64,000 nucleotides of DNA from CAIWKO01 sp964469155 (GTDB taxonomy: Bacteria; Bacteroidota; Bacteroidia; Bacteroidales; CAIWKO01). How positions within the stretch are numbered: the stretch's first letter is position 1; each line of letters opens with the position of its first letter. The notes under the pieces were generated by a model that had not been told where the DNA came from, ran no database searches, and saw nothing but the letters and a program-made list of their open reading frames with translations. Positions 53,314 through 61,668 of the stretch are shown here, piece after piece. The DNA lies in NCBI GenBank assembly GCA_964469155.1, contig CAYXXU010000003.1:28355-92354 (forward strand). Reading direction: 5' to 3'. The translations under genes were made by a program, and so were the position numbers.

Positions 53314-53679
53314 ATGAAGACCCATAAATCCATTTTACGATTCAAATCGCGTTTTTATTATTACACCTTAATGCTGATAGGCTCGGTAAGCATGTTGTTC
53401 TTTACCCGGTGCAGCGGTCCTAACCCTGATGGTAATACCACTGATAAGCAGGACTCCCTGGCCAAAGCCAAACATCAGCAGGATTCGGTGGCCAAAGCCG
53501 ATTCGCTGGGCAAGGCACAAAGAGAACAGGCACGGATGGATTCCATTGCCCGCGCTGATTCCATCGCCAAAGCAAAAAAACACAACAACCCATACAAGCC
53601 CAAGCCTGTGATCACCAAATATGGCATACCCATCAATCACCCCATTGCTGAATATGGTGCTCCCCCAAATTTTGAATAG
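53314..53679 (+). CDS. Radical-SAM-associated putative lipoprotein 3 (YG motifs at C-terminus)
   Basis: 121 residues. The leader FKSRFYYYTLMLIGSVSMLF ends at TRC (lipobox-like). A charged DSxAKA-repeat linker leads to the C-terminal TKYGIPINHPIAEYGAPP, which carries two YGxP motifs in the same T-K-Y-G...A-E-Y-G order as lipoprotein 1. A paralogue of lipoprotein 2. Presumed substrate of the enzyme encoded 205 bp downstream. Confidence 0.75.
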   Translation: MKTHKSILRFKSRFYYYTLMLIGSVSMLFFTRCSGPNPDGNTTDKQDSLAKAKHQQDSVAKADSLGKAQREQARMDSIARADSIAKAKKHNNPYKPKPVITKYGIPINHPIAEYGAPPNFE

Positions 53680-53883
53680 GATTTTACTTTTGGTAATTTG
53701 GTCAGTCTAATGAATACTCAGATATCAAAATTGATGTGCTTTATAGCCACAAAGGCTCAAAGACAATAAGAAACTCCAAGAACTTTATTATACACTATAT
53801 ATTTTAGTGAATCTTGGAGTCTTTGTGTCTTAGTGGCATTATTTTCGTCTCTTTTTTACAAAAAAAACCAAAAAAGAAAAGTA

Positions 53884-54972
53884 TTGAAAAACCACCGTCC
53901 CGGATTCCGCAAACGAGTTGCACTGAATGTTTTCAGCAAATACGTAAACGTTCAGTCGCAACTGCACGAACTCTCTTATTTCTTTTGGGAATGTACCCTG
54001 CGCTGCAACATCAAATGTATACACTGCGGCAGCGACTGCCGCTCCGAATCGGGTATAAAAGACATGCCATACCAGGATTTCCTGAAAGTAACCGAACAGG
54101 TAAGCAAAGTCTATGATCCCCACAAGGTGATGATAGTCATTACGGGTGGCGAGCCCCTGATGCGCAAGGATCTGGAAGAATGTGGCAAAGAACTCTACAA
54201 ACAGGGTTTTCCCTGGGGTTTTGTCACCAATGGCTACGCCCTCACAGCCGAAAGGTTTAAAAACCTTTTGGCCAGCGGTCTGCGTTCGATGACCATCAGC
54301 CTCGACGGCTTCGAAGAAAGTCACAACTGGATGCGAGGCAACCCCCATAGTTTCGAAAAAGCCGTGAATGCCATACAACTGGCGGTAAGTGCCGGCGACA
54401 ACATAGTTTACGATGTGGTCACCTGTGTCAACCAGAAAAACTTCGGCGAACTTCTTGCCCTGAAACAATTCCTCATCAACCTGGGAGTAAAGCGTTGGAG
54501 GATATTCAGTATTTGCCCCATTGGGCGTGCTAAAGAAAACCCTCTGCTGAGCATCAGCAACGAACAGTTCCGCCAGGTACTCGATTTCATAAAAGCCAAT
54601 CGTGAAGAAGGCATCCTTCAGACCAGTTTTGGCTGCGAAGGTTTTCTGGGCGATTACGAATCGGAGGTGCGCGATGGGTTCTTCTTCTGCCGTGCAGGCA
54701 TCAATATTGCTTCGGTGCTGGCCGATGGGTCCATTTGTGCCTGCCCCAACATCAACCGGGAAGCCTTTAGGCAGGGCAATATCTACAAAGATGACTTTAT
54801 GGATGTCTGGAACAACCGGTTCCAACCCATGCGCGACCGCAACTGGGCCAAAGAGGGACAATGTGCAGATTGTAAAGAATTCAGTTGGTGCCGTGGCAAC
54901 GGAACACATCTAAGAGACGTTGAGAACCATGATGTGTTGCGCTGCCACTATAAAATGATCAAAGAGGAATAG
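53884..54972 (+). CDS. Radical SAM/SPASM enzyme of the rSAM/lipoprotein system
   Basis: About 362 residues. The radical SAM cluster CNIKCIHC (C-x3-C-x2-C) is followed by VITGGEPLMRKD, and a SPASM region carries the extra cysteines (FFCRAGINIASVLADGSICACP, CADCKEFSWCRGNG, LRCHYK). The LSYFFWECTLRC opening is typical of the TIGR04133-like group found next to such lipoproteins. It would modify peptides on the neighbouring YG-containing lipoproteins; the chemistry is unknown. The start is uncertain: TTG 53884 gives an N-terminus typical of the group, and GTG 53833 is a longer alternative. Confidence 0.82.
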   Translation: MKNHRPGFRKRVALNVFSKYVNVQSQLHELSYFFWECTLRCNIKCIHCGSDCRSESGIKDMPYQDFLKVTEQVSKVYDPHKVMIVITGGEPLMRKDLEECGKELYKQGFPWGFVTNGYALTAERFKNLLASGLRSMTISLDGFEESHNWMRGNPHSFEKAVNAIQLAVSAGDNIVYDVVTCVNQKNFGELLALKQFLINLGVKRWRIFSICPIGRAKENPLLSISNEQFRQVLDFIKANREEGILQTSFGCEGFLGDYESEVRDGFFFCRAGINIASVLADGSICACPNINREAFRQGNIYKDDFMDVWNNRFQPMRDRNWAKEGQCADCKEFSWCRGNGTHLRDVENHDVLRCHYKMIKEE

Positions 54973-54985
54973 GGATAGAACTTTT

Positions 54986-57142
54986 CTAGGGTTTCGGTTT
55001 ATACTTCTCCGCCTGCCGGATATAATCCTCTGCATTCTTCAGATCGCCCATAATACGATAGGTTTGTGAGATGTTCATGTAAAGTTCGTACTTCTGAGGT
55101 TTTATCTTCAGGGCTTGCTGGAAATAAGAAAGAGATTTATAGAAATCCTTCTTCATGCCGTAAACAATTCCCAGATTCTCCATGGAAGATTCATCATTAG
55201 GTTTAATTTTTATGGCACTCAAAAAGCAATCTTCAGCGGCATCCAGGCGACCAAGGTTCTGCCCGTATATCTCGCCCAACTTGCTCATGGCGTCCACATA
55301 ATCGGGTTTCAGTTGCAGTGTTTTATTCAGAGAAATGATGGCGGAATCGAATTGGTTCATACCCCTGTAGGCGACACCCAAACCATAATAGTAATCAGGC
55401 ATATCAGGTTTATATCTAAGCAATATCTTATAATCAATAATGGCTTCGGCAAACTGCTGGTTCTTATTGGCCACCTGTGCCAGGTACAGCAGATTGTTGA
55501 GTGCATGCGGATGTTTGGGATTAATTTTCAGGCAATTCATAAAACACAAACGGCTGGCAGCATAATCCTTCCGTTTGATATCGCAGTTGCCCAGCAAATT
55601 CCAGGCATTCAGGTTGCGGGGATATATCTCCACAGCTTTGTTCAGATATCCGTAGGCCTGCTGAATATATTGATTCTTCTGTAGCTCGTTATCAGTCGAG
55701 TCAGCTTTTTCAAGCAGTTTACCTCCCGCCGAAGTATTGCATTTGGTGCTATTCTCCGACACTTTCACATCGGTGGTAAACAGAGTCACGTCGTCCATCC
55801 AAACGCGGTTGCGGCTGATGGTCTTTACAGAATATCCCAGCAACACGACTATCAATATGAACATAGCCGTATTCCGGTAAGCATCCTTATTTTTCATCTT
55901 TTTCTTCAAATAAACCGTAAGGAACCAACCGATAAAAACGCAGAAACCCAGCAAGGCAGTGAACATAAAACGTTCGTTCATAAAGGTACCGATGTTGAAC
56001 ACGAAGTTCGAAACTATGGAGAATGTTATAAAGAAGAACAAAATGGCGAAAACCGGAAGGCTTTTGCTGCGAAACTGCCACAAGGCATAAACCAGCATAC
56101 CTCCGAAAATAATAACTGGCAGAATAGCCCTGAAATCCCCGAAACCTATAATGGGTATCTGTTTTGGATAATAATCATGCGTGAGCGGATGGGGGAATAT
56201 TAATAGCAGGAGGTATTTCAGCCAGGTAAACATGATGGTGGCATACTTTTGCATGACCGAAGCGCCCACAAAGGGATCGTTCAACAATTCGATGGTATTT
56301 ACATTGCTGATACGCGCCCCTATCATGCTCATGCGCAGCACAAAATAGAGTACTATCGCCACCAGCAAAGGGATTATGATCACCAGATGGTCTTTCAGTT
56401 TGGCTTTGGTGAACATATACAGCATTAAAGGTATAGCTGCCAAAAAAGTAAGAGCATTCTCTTTCGATAATATCGCCAGAAAAAAGACAGGCAAGATCAG
56501 TACCGCATGGTATATCTTCTGCTTTTCGATGTACAACAACGCAAGGTAGACACTACCCAGCGAAAGCAGCAGGCACAATATCTCATCCCGTCCTTTGATG
56601 TTGGCCACTACTTCGGTATGCAGCGGATGGGCCGTAAACAAAAGGGCCGTTACAAAAGCAAGCGACAGAAACCAGATATTGGAAGTATAGGTGGTAAACA
56701 ATCTCTTTAGAATAATGTAGAGTAGCATGCAGGTGAGGGCATACAGCAACACATTGATCAGGTGACCGACAAACGGATTGAATCCGAAGAGTTCCTTTTC
56801 CAGCGCGAACATCACCTGCGACAAAGGCCTATAACGGCCTCCCGGCAGCAGGTTGTTCTTACCCAGGAATCCTACAAAAGCGTCGTTGGTAAATATCTCT
56901 TTGATCCCCCCTACCCCTTTTTGAGTAAAGGTATTGCCGGTAATCATCAGCGAATCGTCGAGGGTGTATTTCAGGTCGAGGGTGTTGGCGTAGAGCAGGA
57001 ATGCAAATGCAAACACCATCCATTTCAAATATTTCTGCGGAACAGTGGTTGCCTTAGGCGGGGCTTTGGTTTCCTGAATACTACTTTTGAAGTCGCCCTT
57101 TGCAGGCGAACGCTTGTGTTGCTTAGCTTTTACGGCAGCCAT
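54986..57142 (-). CDS. Membrane protein with PMT-like domain and TPR repeats (TMTC-like)
   Basis: 718 residues. A cytoplasmic basic N-terminus, then about ten or more transmembrane helices (~40-455), with ANTLDLKYTLDDSLMITGN and GRYRPLS early, as in protein O-mannosyltransferase-like/TMTC proteins. Residues ~480-715 are tandem TPRs (YLNKAVEIYPRNLNAWNLLG, YYYGLGVAYRGMNQFDSAI). Probably a membrane glycosyltransferase using a lipid-linked sugar, or a TPR scaffold. It lies 6 bp upstream of the end of nothing else: its start is 6 bp beyond the phosphatase stop, so the two form a minus-strand operon with the phosphatase first. Confidence 0.78.
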   Translation of the reverse strand: MAAVKAKQHKRSPAKGDFKSSIQETKAPPKATTVPQKYLKWMVFAFAFLLYANTLDLKYTLDDSLMITGNTFTQKGVGGIKEIFTNDAFVGFLGKNNLLPGGRYRPLSQVMFALEKELFGFNPFVGHLINVLLYALTCMLLYIILKRLFTTYTSNIWFLSLAFVTALLFTAHPLHTEVVANIKGRDEILCLLLSLGSVYLALLYIEKQKIYHAVLILPVFFLAILSKENALTFLAAIPLMLYMFTKAKLKDHLVIIIPLLVAIVLYFVLRMSMIGARISNVNTIELLNDPFVGASVMQKYATIMFTWLKYLLLLIFPHPLTHDYYPKQIPIIGFGDFRAILPVIIFGGMLVYALWQFRSKSLPVFAILFFFITFSIVSNFVFNIGTFMNERFMFTALLGFCVFIGWFLTVYLKKKMKNKDAYRNTAMFILIVVLLGYSVKTISRNRVWMDDVTLFTTDVKVSENSTKCNTSAGGKLLEKADSTDNELQKNQYIQQAYGYLNKAVEIYPRNLNAWNLLGNCDIKRKDYAASRLCFMNCLKINPKHPHALNNLLYLAQVANKNQQFAEAIIDYKILLRYKPDMPDYYYGLGVAYRGMNQFDSAIISLNKTLQLKPDYVDAMSKLGEIYGQNLGRLDAAEDCFLSAIKIKPNDESSMENLGIVYGMKKDFYKSLSYFQQALKIKPQKYELYMNISQTYRIMGDLKNAEDYIRQAEKYKPKP

Positions 57143-57148
57143 GCTTCA

Positions 57149-58576
57149 TTATTTGATAGGTATCACCAGGTCGCGGCCTACCTTGATCGACTTTTCGTCT
57201 TTGATATCGTTGGCTTTCAGCACAGATGCCTTGGGCACATTGTATTTTTTGGCAATCACATCCGCTGTTTCGCCTTTGGCCACTGTATGATTGGCTTTTA
57301 TGGGAATCAGCAGTTTCTGGTTCTCGGCAATATTGTCGTTTTTCAACTTATTCTTTAGTTTGATAAAGGCAACCGGAATGCCGAACTTAGTAGCTATTTT
57401 GCCGAGTATTTCGCCTTTTTTGACCTGGTAGCTAATCCAGTTGGTATCGGGTTTGGCGACATTGTTATCTGTTTTCACCACATTACTTTCCTTTTTCGGG
57501 ATAGTATCCTGAACAGTTTTTTTTACCGAATCGGTCACAATCACATTTTTATCGCTGGCCAAGGGGGTGGTAACTCCCTGACGGATGAACATATCCCAGA
57601 CGATGTAAGCCAGCAAAAGCACCACCGCTGAAATGGCAGCCACTTTAATTCGCTTCATCCACAATGCGCTGATGTGAATCTTATTTCCCATGGTAAAAGG
57701 TTTCTTTTCTTTTTTGGGTTTGGGTTCTTTATGTTCCTCGGGTTCGTATAATCTTTCCTTTTTATCGGGTTTCACCTCGGTGAGTTTGCCGCTCACATCA
57801 ATGAACTTCGACTTTTTATTGGCTACATTATAGAACTGTACTAACTGAACTGTAATATTGTCGGTGCCTCCGTTGTCGTTGGCGAGTTGGGAAAGTTTCA
57901 TGGCTTTGTGCTGCACCGAAATGTTTTCGTTCAACACATTTTCAATTTCCATATCGCTGACCATGCCCGTAAGTCCGTCGGAACAGAGTACCAGGATATC
58001 GTTGTTGGCAGGCAGGGCGAAGCCGGGGCCGGTTTCGACCTCCACATCGGCGGCAATACCCAGTACACGGGTGATGATGTTGCGGTCGGGATGTTCGAGG
58101 GCTTCTTCGGGGGTGATGGTGCCCTGGTCGAGCATTTCCTGCACGAGGGAATGATCGCGTGTGAGGGGATATAGTTTGCCGCCCGACTGGATGTAGATGC
58201 GGCTATCGCCCACATGGGCATAATATACCTTGTCGTACCGAATAATAATCATAACAATGGTGGTGCCCATTCCGGCGAGTTCGGCATCGGATTTCGATTT
58301 TTTATAGACTACCGAATTGGCAAATTCGATAGAGGCTTTGAGGGCATCTTCGGGCATATCGAAATAATGGTTTTCGAGATAGGCGCGTATGTTTTCGACG
58401 GCAGTGCGTGAGGCTGTGGCCCCGCCGCGGTGTCCGCCCATGCCGTCGCAGACGAGGAAAACATGGCCGTTGATACATTCGAAATAGCCCATATAGTCTT
58501 CGTTTTCGCTGCGAACCAGGCCTATATCGGTAGCGTTGCCGAAATCGAAATTCTTGAGGTCTTGTGTTTTTGCCAT
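57149..58576 (-). CDS. PP2C-type Ser/Thr phosphatase with transmembrane helix and LysM repeats
   Basis: 475 residues from ATG 58576. The PP2C domain (~1-240) has DIGLVRSENED, VCDGMGGHRGG, AHVGDSRIY, LCSDGLTGM and NGGTDNITVQLV, a complete two-metal set. A Lys/Glu-rich linker, a single transmembrane helix (~318-338, VAAISAVVLLLAYIVWDMFI) and two C-terminal LysM motifs (YQVKKGEILGKIATKFGIPV; VAKGETADVIAKKYNVP) follow. It would place a cytoplasmic phosphatase under periplasmic peptidoglycan sensing. Its kinase partner is not in the window. Confidence 0.87.
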   Translation of the reverse strand: MAKTQDLKNFDFGNATDIGLVRSENEDYMGYFECINGHVFLVCDGMGGHRGGATASRTAVENIRAYLENHYFDMPEDALKASIEFANSVVYKKSKSDAELAGMGTTIVMIIIRYDKVYYAHVGDSRIYIQSGGKLYPLTRDHSLVQEMLDQGTITPEEALEHPDRNIITRVLGIAADVEVETGPGFALPANNDILVLCSDGLTGMVSDMEIENVLNENISVQHKAMKLSQLANDNGGTDNITVQLVQFYNVANKKSKFIDVSGKLTEVKPDKKERLYEPEEHKEPKPKKEKKPFTMGNKIHISALWMKRIKVAAISAVVLLLAYIVWDMFIRQGVTTPLASDKNVIVTDSVKKTVQDTIPKKESNVVKTDNNVAKPDTNWISYQVKKGEILGKIATKFGIPVAFIKLKNKLKNDNIAENQKLLIPIKANHTVAKGETADVIAKKYNVPKASVLKANDIKDEKSIKVGRDLVIPIK

Positions 58577-58677
58577 ATTCAAATTGTGTTTTGCTACAGG
58601 CAAATATACAAAAGATATAATGGTGGCCGAAAAAAATTTGAGGGAGTTATAAAAGGGAGGGTGTTAGTAAAGGGGAA

Positions 58678-58698
58678 GTGTGGAGTGTGGAGTGTGGA
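58678..58698. repeat. Three tandem GTGTGGA heptamers
   Basis: Three exact 7-bp units (21 bp in all) in the gap between the divergent phosphatase and LemA genes. A further short 7-bp-period run like that at 3061-3088. Confidence 0.7.
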
Positions 58699-58813
58699 GT
58701 TGGGGGAGATGATCATTAGTAGTCATGCCGACATTTATTTACCGGTCCGGCAGATACAACCCACTAACCATTGTACCTGACATTTTTCAAATGACAAATC
58801 TGTGTTAAATTCA

Positions 58814-58821
58814 TACCTTTG
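58814..58821 (+). promoter_or_regulatory. -7 element TACCTTTG for the LemA operon
   Basis: An exact TAnnTTTG match 22 bp before the LemA ATG at 58844, which supports that start over the TTG at 58802. Confidence 0.5.
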
Positions 58822-58843
58822 CAAAAATTTTAAAAATACATCA

Positions 58844-59440
58844 ATGAAAATAAAGAAAAGTTGGATCGTTTTGGGAATAGTGATATTACTGTTCTTAGTG
58901 ATCGGTTTGTGGTTAAAAAGCGGCTACAACAATATGGTAACCATGAACGAAGGCGTGTCAGCCCAATGGAAACAAGTGGAAGTAGCCTATCAGGCGCGTA
59001 TGGATAAGACAAAGAACCTGCTTGAAATAGTAAAAGGGGCAGCCGATTTTGAAAAATCTACTCTTCAGGCTGTTATCGAATCCCGTTCGAAAGCCACCAG
59101 CATTCAAATAGATGCTGACAATCTGACCCCTGAAAAACTGGCCGAATTTCAACAGGCCCAGGCAAGTTTTGGTACTTCGCTGGGAAGATTGATGGCCATT
59201 GCTGAAAATTATCCTCAGCTTAAGGCAGTAGATGCCTTCCGCGATTTCCAGGCACAATACGAAGGCATGGAAAACCGCATTGCAGTGGAACGCCGAAAAT
59301 TCAACGAAGTGGTGCAAACCTATAATACCTACATACGCCGTTTCCCCAATAACCTGCTTTCGGGTATGTTCGGGTTCGAAAAGAAAGCCTATTTCGCTTC
59401 CGACGAAAAAGCCAAGGATGCACCCGCCATTAAGTTCTGA
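58844..59440 (+). CDS. lemA: LemA family protein
   Basis: 198 residues. One N-terminal transmembrane helix (SWIVLGIVILLFLVIGLW) is followed by the LemA helical bundle: YNNMVTMNEGVSAQWKQVEV, ENYPQLKAVDAFRDFQAQYE and the hallmark NRIAVERRKFNEVVQTYN. It is anchored in the membrane with the bundle outside. It heads the common LemA-TPM-TPM operon. Role not well established; envelope-stress functions have been proposed for TPM partners. Confidence 0.9.
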   Translation: MKIKKSWIVLGIVILLFLVIGLWLKSGYNNMVTMNEGVSAQWKQVEVAYQARMDKTKNLLEIVKGAADFEKSTLQAVIESRSKATSIQIDADNLTPEKLAEFQQAQASFGTSLGRLMAIAENYPQLKAVDAFRDFQAQYEGMENRIAVERRKFNEVVQTYNTYIRRFPNNLLSGMFGFEKKAYFASDEKAKDAPAIKF

Positions 59441-59442
59441 TC

Positions 59443-59880
59443 ATGTCAGCAAGGAAATTCTTTACGCAACAGCAACTGGACGATATTAAATTATCTATTG
59501 AAAGCGCTGAACTTGAAACATCGGGAGAGATACGCGTACATATCGAAGAAGTCTGCAAGGGAGATGTTCTGGACAGGGCCGCTTACCTGTTTCAAAAATT
59601 AGGAATGTCCAAAACCCAACTCCGCAATGGAGTGATGATATACCTTGCCGTGAAAGATCGCAAATTCGCTATCATTGGCGATGCCGGTATCAATGCCAAA
59701 GTGCCTGCTGATTTTTGGGATAATGCCAAAACACTTATGCTGAATAAGTTCAAAGAGGGTCTTCTTTCGGAGGGACTTTGTATGGCTGTTTTGCTTGCCG
59801 GGGAACAACTCAGGCAATATTTTCCGCATCAGCGCGACGATAGTAATGAATTGCCCGATGAAGTCTCTTTCAAAAACTAA
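59443..59880 (+). CDS. TPM-domain protein (cytoplasmic, short)
   Basis: 145 residues. TSGEIRVHIEEVCKGD and RNGVMIYLAVKDRKFAIIGD match the TPM (YgcG/TPM_phosphatase) domain. No signal peptide or transmembrane helix is visible, unlike the next gene. Starts 2 bp after lemA and ends 10 bp before the next TPM gene. Confidence 0.85.
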   Translation: MSARKFFTQQQLDDIKLSIESAELETSGEIRVHIEEVCKGDVLDRAAYLFQKLGMSKTQLRNGVMIYLAVKDRKFAIIGDAGINAKVPADFWDNAKTLMLNKFKEGLLSEGLCMAVLLAGEQLRQYFPHQRDDSNELPDEVSFKN

Positions 59881-59890
59881 TTTCATTTTT

Positions 59891-60685
59891 ATGAAATCAA
59901 ACTTTATTCGGACCATACTATTTTTAGGGATATTCTTAACGGGATCGGCAGTATTTTCCCAGGATGGTATTCCCGATAAACCTCAACCGCAAAGACTGGT
60001 AAATGACTTTGCCGGCATTCTTTCCGCAGCAGAAGTTAATGCACTGGAACAAAAACTGGTACATTTCAACGATTCTACTTCCACTCAAATTGTGGTAGTT
60101 ACCGTTAATGATTTGCAAGGGTATGATGTAACCGATTTTGCTGACCGTTTGGGCGAAAAATGGGGTGTGGGTCAAAAAGGACAAAACAATGGCATCGTAA
60201 TATTAGTTAAACCTACCGGAGGACAAGGACAGCGCAAAGCCCGCATTTCGGTGGGCTACGGACTGGAAGGAGTGATTCCCGATGCGACGGCCCGAAAAAT
60301 TGTTGACAATGAAATGATTCCTAATTTTAAGAAGAATCAATTCTATCAAGGTATAGATGCTGCTGTGAATATCCTCATTTCTCTGAGTAAAGGGGAATTT
60401 TCGGCCGATCAATACAATAAAAGCACTTCTAAAAGTCCTTTCTTGTCCTTAATACCGATCATCATAATAGTGGTTATCATTATTCTTATGCTAAATAACA
60501 AGCGCAAAGGACCCATGAGTCCGGGAAAAAGTTTACCTTTCTGGATGTTGCTTGGCATGATGGGTTCAGGCAGAAGTTCGTCAGGCAGTTGGGGCGGATT
60601 CTCAGGCGGTGGAAGCGGTGGTGGTGGCTTCGGTGGCTTTGGTGGAGGAAGTTTTGGAGGAGGCGGAGCCAGCGGAAGTTGGTAA
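59891..60685 (+). CDS. YgcG-type TPM-domain membrane protein
   Basis: 264 residues. A signal peptide (IRTILFLGIFLTGSAVFSQ) leads to a TPM domain (~30-175: DFAGILSAAEVNALEQKL, QIVVVTVNDLQGYD, GIVILVKP, ISVGYGLEGVIPD). A transmembrane helix (~198-216, LIPIIIIVVIIILML) and a glycine/serine-rich tail (GGGSGGGGFGGFGGGSFGGG) end it, as usual for YgcG proteins. The ATG at 59891 replaces an upstream start inside the previous gene. Confidence 0.88.
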   Translation: MKSNFIRTILFLGIFLTGSAVFSQDGIPDKPQPQRLVNDFAGILSAAEVNALEQKLVHFNDSTSTQIVVVTVNDLQGYDVTDFADRLGEKWGVGQKGQNNGIVILVKPTGGQGQRKARISVGYGLEGVIPDATARKIVDNEMIPNFKKNQFYQGIDAAVNILISLSKGEFSADQYNKSTSKSPFLSLIPIIIIVVIIILMLNNKRKGPMSPGKSLPFWMLLGMMGSGRSSSGSWGGFSGGGSGGGGFGGFGGGSFGGGGASGSW

Positions 60686-60884
60686 TGTCAATTTCCTATC
60701 TTAAATCGGCAGTCGCAAGTCTTCAGCAAAAATTTAGATATTTTCCTCATATTTTATTATTTTACAGAGTGGAAGCATGTAAGACATAGGAATCAATATT
60801 TAACACGTGCTTATAAATTAAAAGAAACTCGGGAAAGGAATGAAGAATTAGTGATATGTTTCATTATCAATTTGATGCATTTCA

Positions 60885-61196
60885 GATCAATTGTAAACGT
60901 TTACAATTGATCAAAAAAACTTCACGGCAATCCTGTCAACCTTTACAGGGATCAAAAAAATGTACCAGATCGATTGTAAACGTTTACAGGGAATAAAATA
61001 ACGCACCGGATCAATTGTAAATGTTTACAGGAGACAAAAAAACATTGCTGACAATCTTGTAAACGTTGACAGGGAATAAAAAAACACACCGGATCGATTG
61101 TAAACGTTTACAGGAGACAAAAAAACGTTTCTGACAATCCTGTAAACGTTGACAACGAATAAAAAAACTTTCTTTTCCTCCCAGTAAAGGTTTACA
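60885..61196. repeat. Array of eight TGTAAACGTTTACA-like palindromes at 41-42 bp spacing
   Basis: The 14-bp palindrome TGTAAACGTTTACA or a close variant starts at 60892, 60934, 60975, 61016, 61058, 61099, 61141 and 61183 (steps 42, 41, 41, 42, 41, 42, 42). The first lies within a perfect 28-bp palindrome (60885-60912). A-rich blocks lie between. The word resembles LacI-family operators. No gene is recognised in the gaps 60686-60884 and 61197-61668. Confidence 0.88.
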
Positions 61197-61668
61197 TGTA
61201 GTGTATAATCGCACATGCATTGGAATCTGTATGATAATATTTGTGATTTTTTTTGGCAAAATATTTTAAATAACAATGCTCAAATAACAAATAAATTATG
61301 CAGAAGGCATCCCTTTGGGACAAACGACGAAAAATGCTTACAAAAGACTATTAACTCTTGTAATTGTTTGTTGATAATTTTTGAAACATTAAATCATAAA
61401 TACTGAATTTCTGTGCGTTGCAATTAGAAAAAAATATTTATAATATTTATCGGGCGATAGTGAATAATATACTTTACATTTGCCGGTTGAAAACTATCGT
61501 TTATAAGTTTATTAACTTAATCCATTGTTTACCTGATGTAAAATAATGAAACACTCAATAAAATTCAGAAGTTCACTAATCTATTGCATTATTGGATGAA
61601 TGTATTTTTAAAAAAAATTATTATATCGTTCGATTGTATTACCAATTAATAAAACTAAATCAACTCAT

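Noticed and set aside
53839..54909. 356-codon ORF opposite the radical SAM gene
   Set aside because: The + strand frame has complete radical SAM and SPASM motifs; the opposite frame has no recognisable family.
60885..61196. Possible CRISPR array from the regular 41-42 bp palindromes
   Set aside because: The blocks between palindromes are also similar to one another, so they are not spacers; it is a tandem repeat with palindromic units.
61011..61276. Minus-strand ORFs with 14-residue repeats
   Set aside because: Artefact of the 41-42 bp array; two overlapping frames are open.
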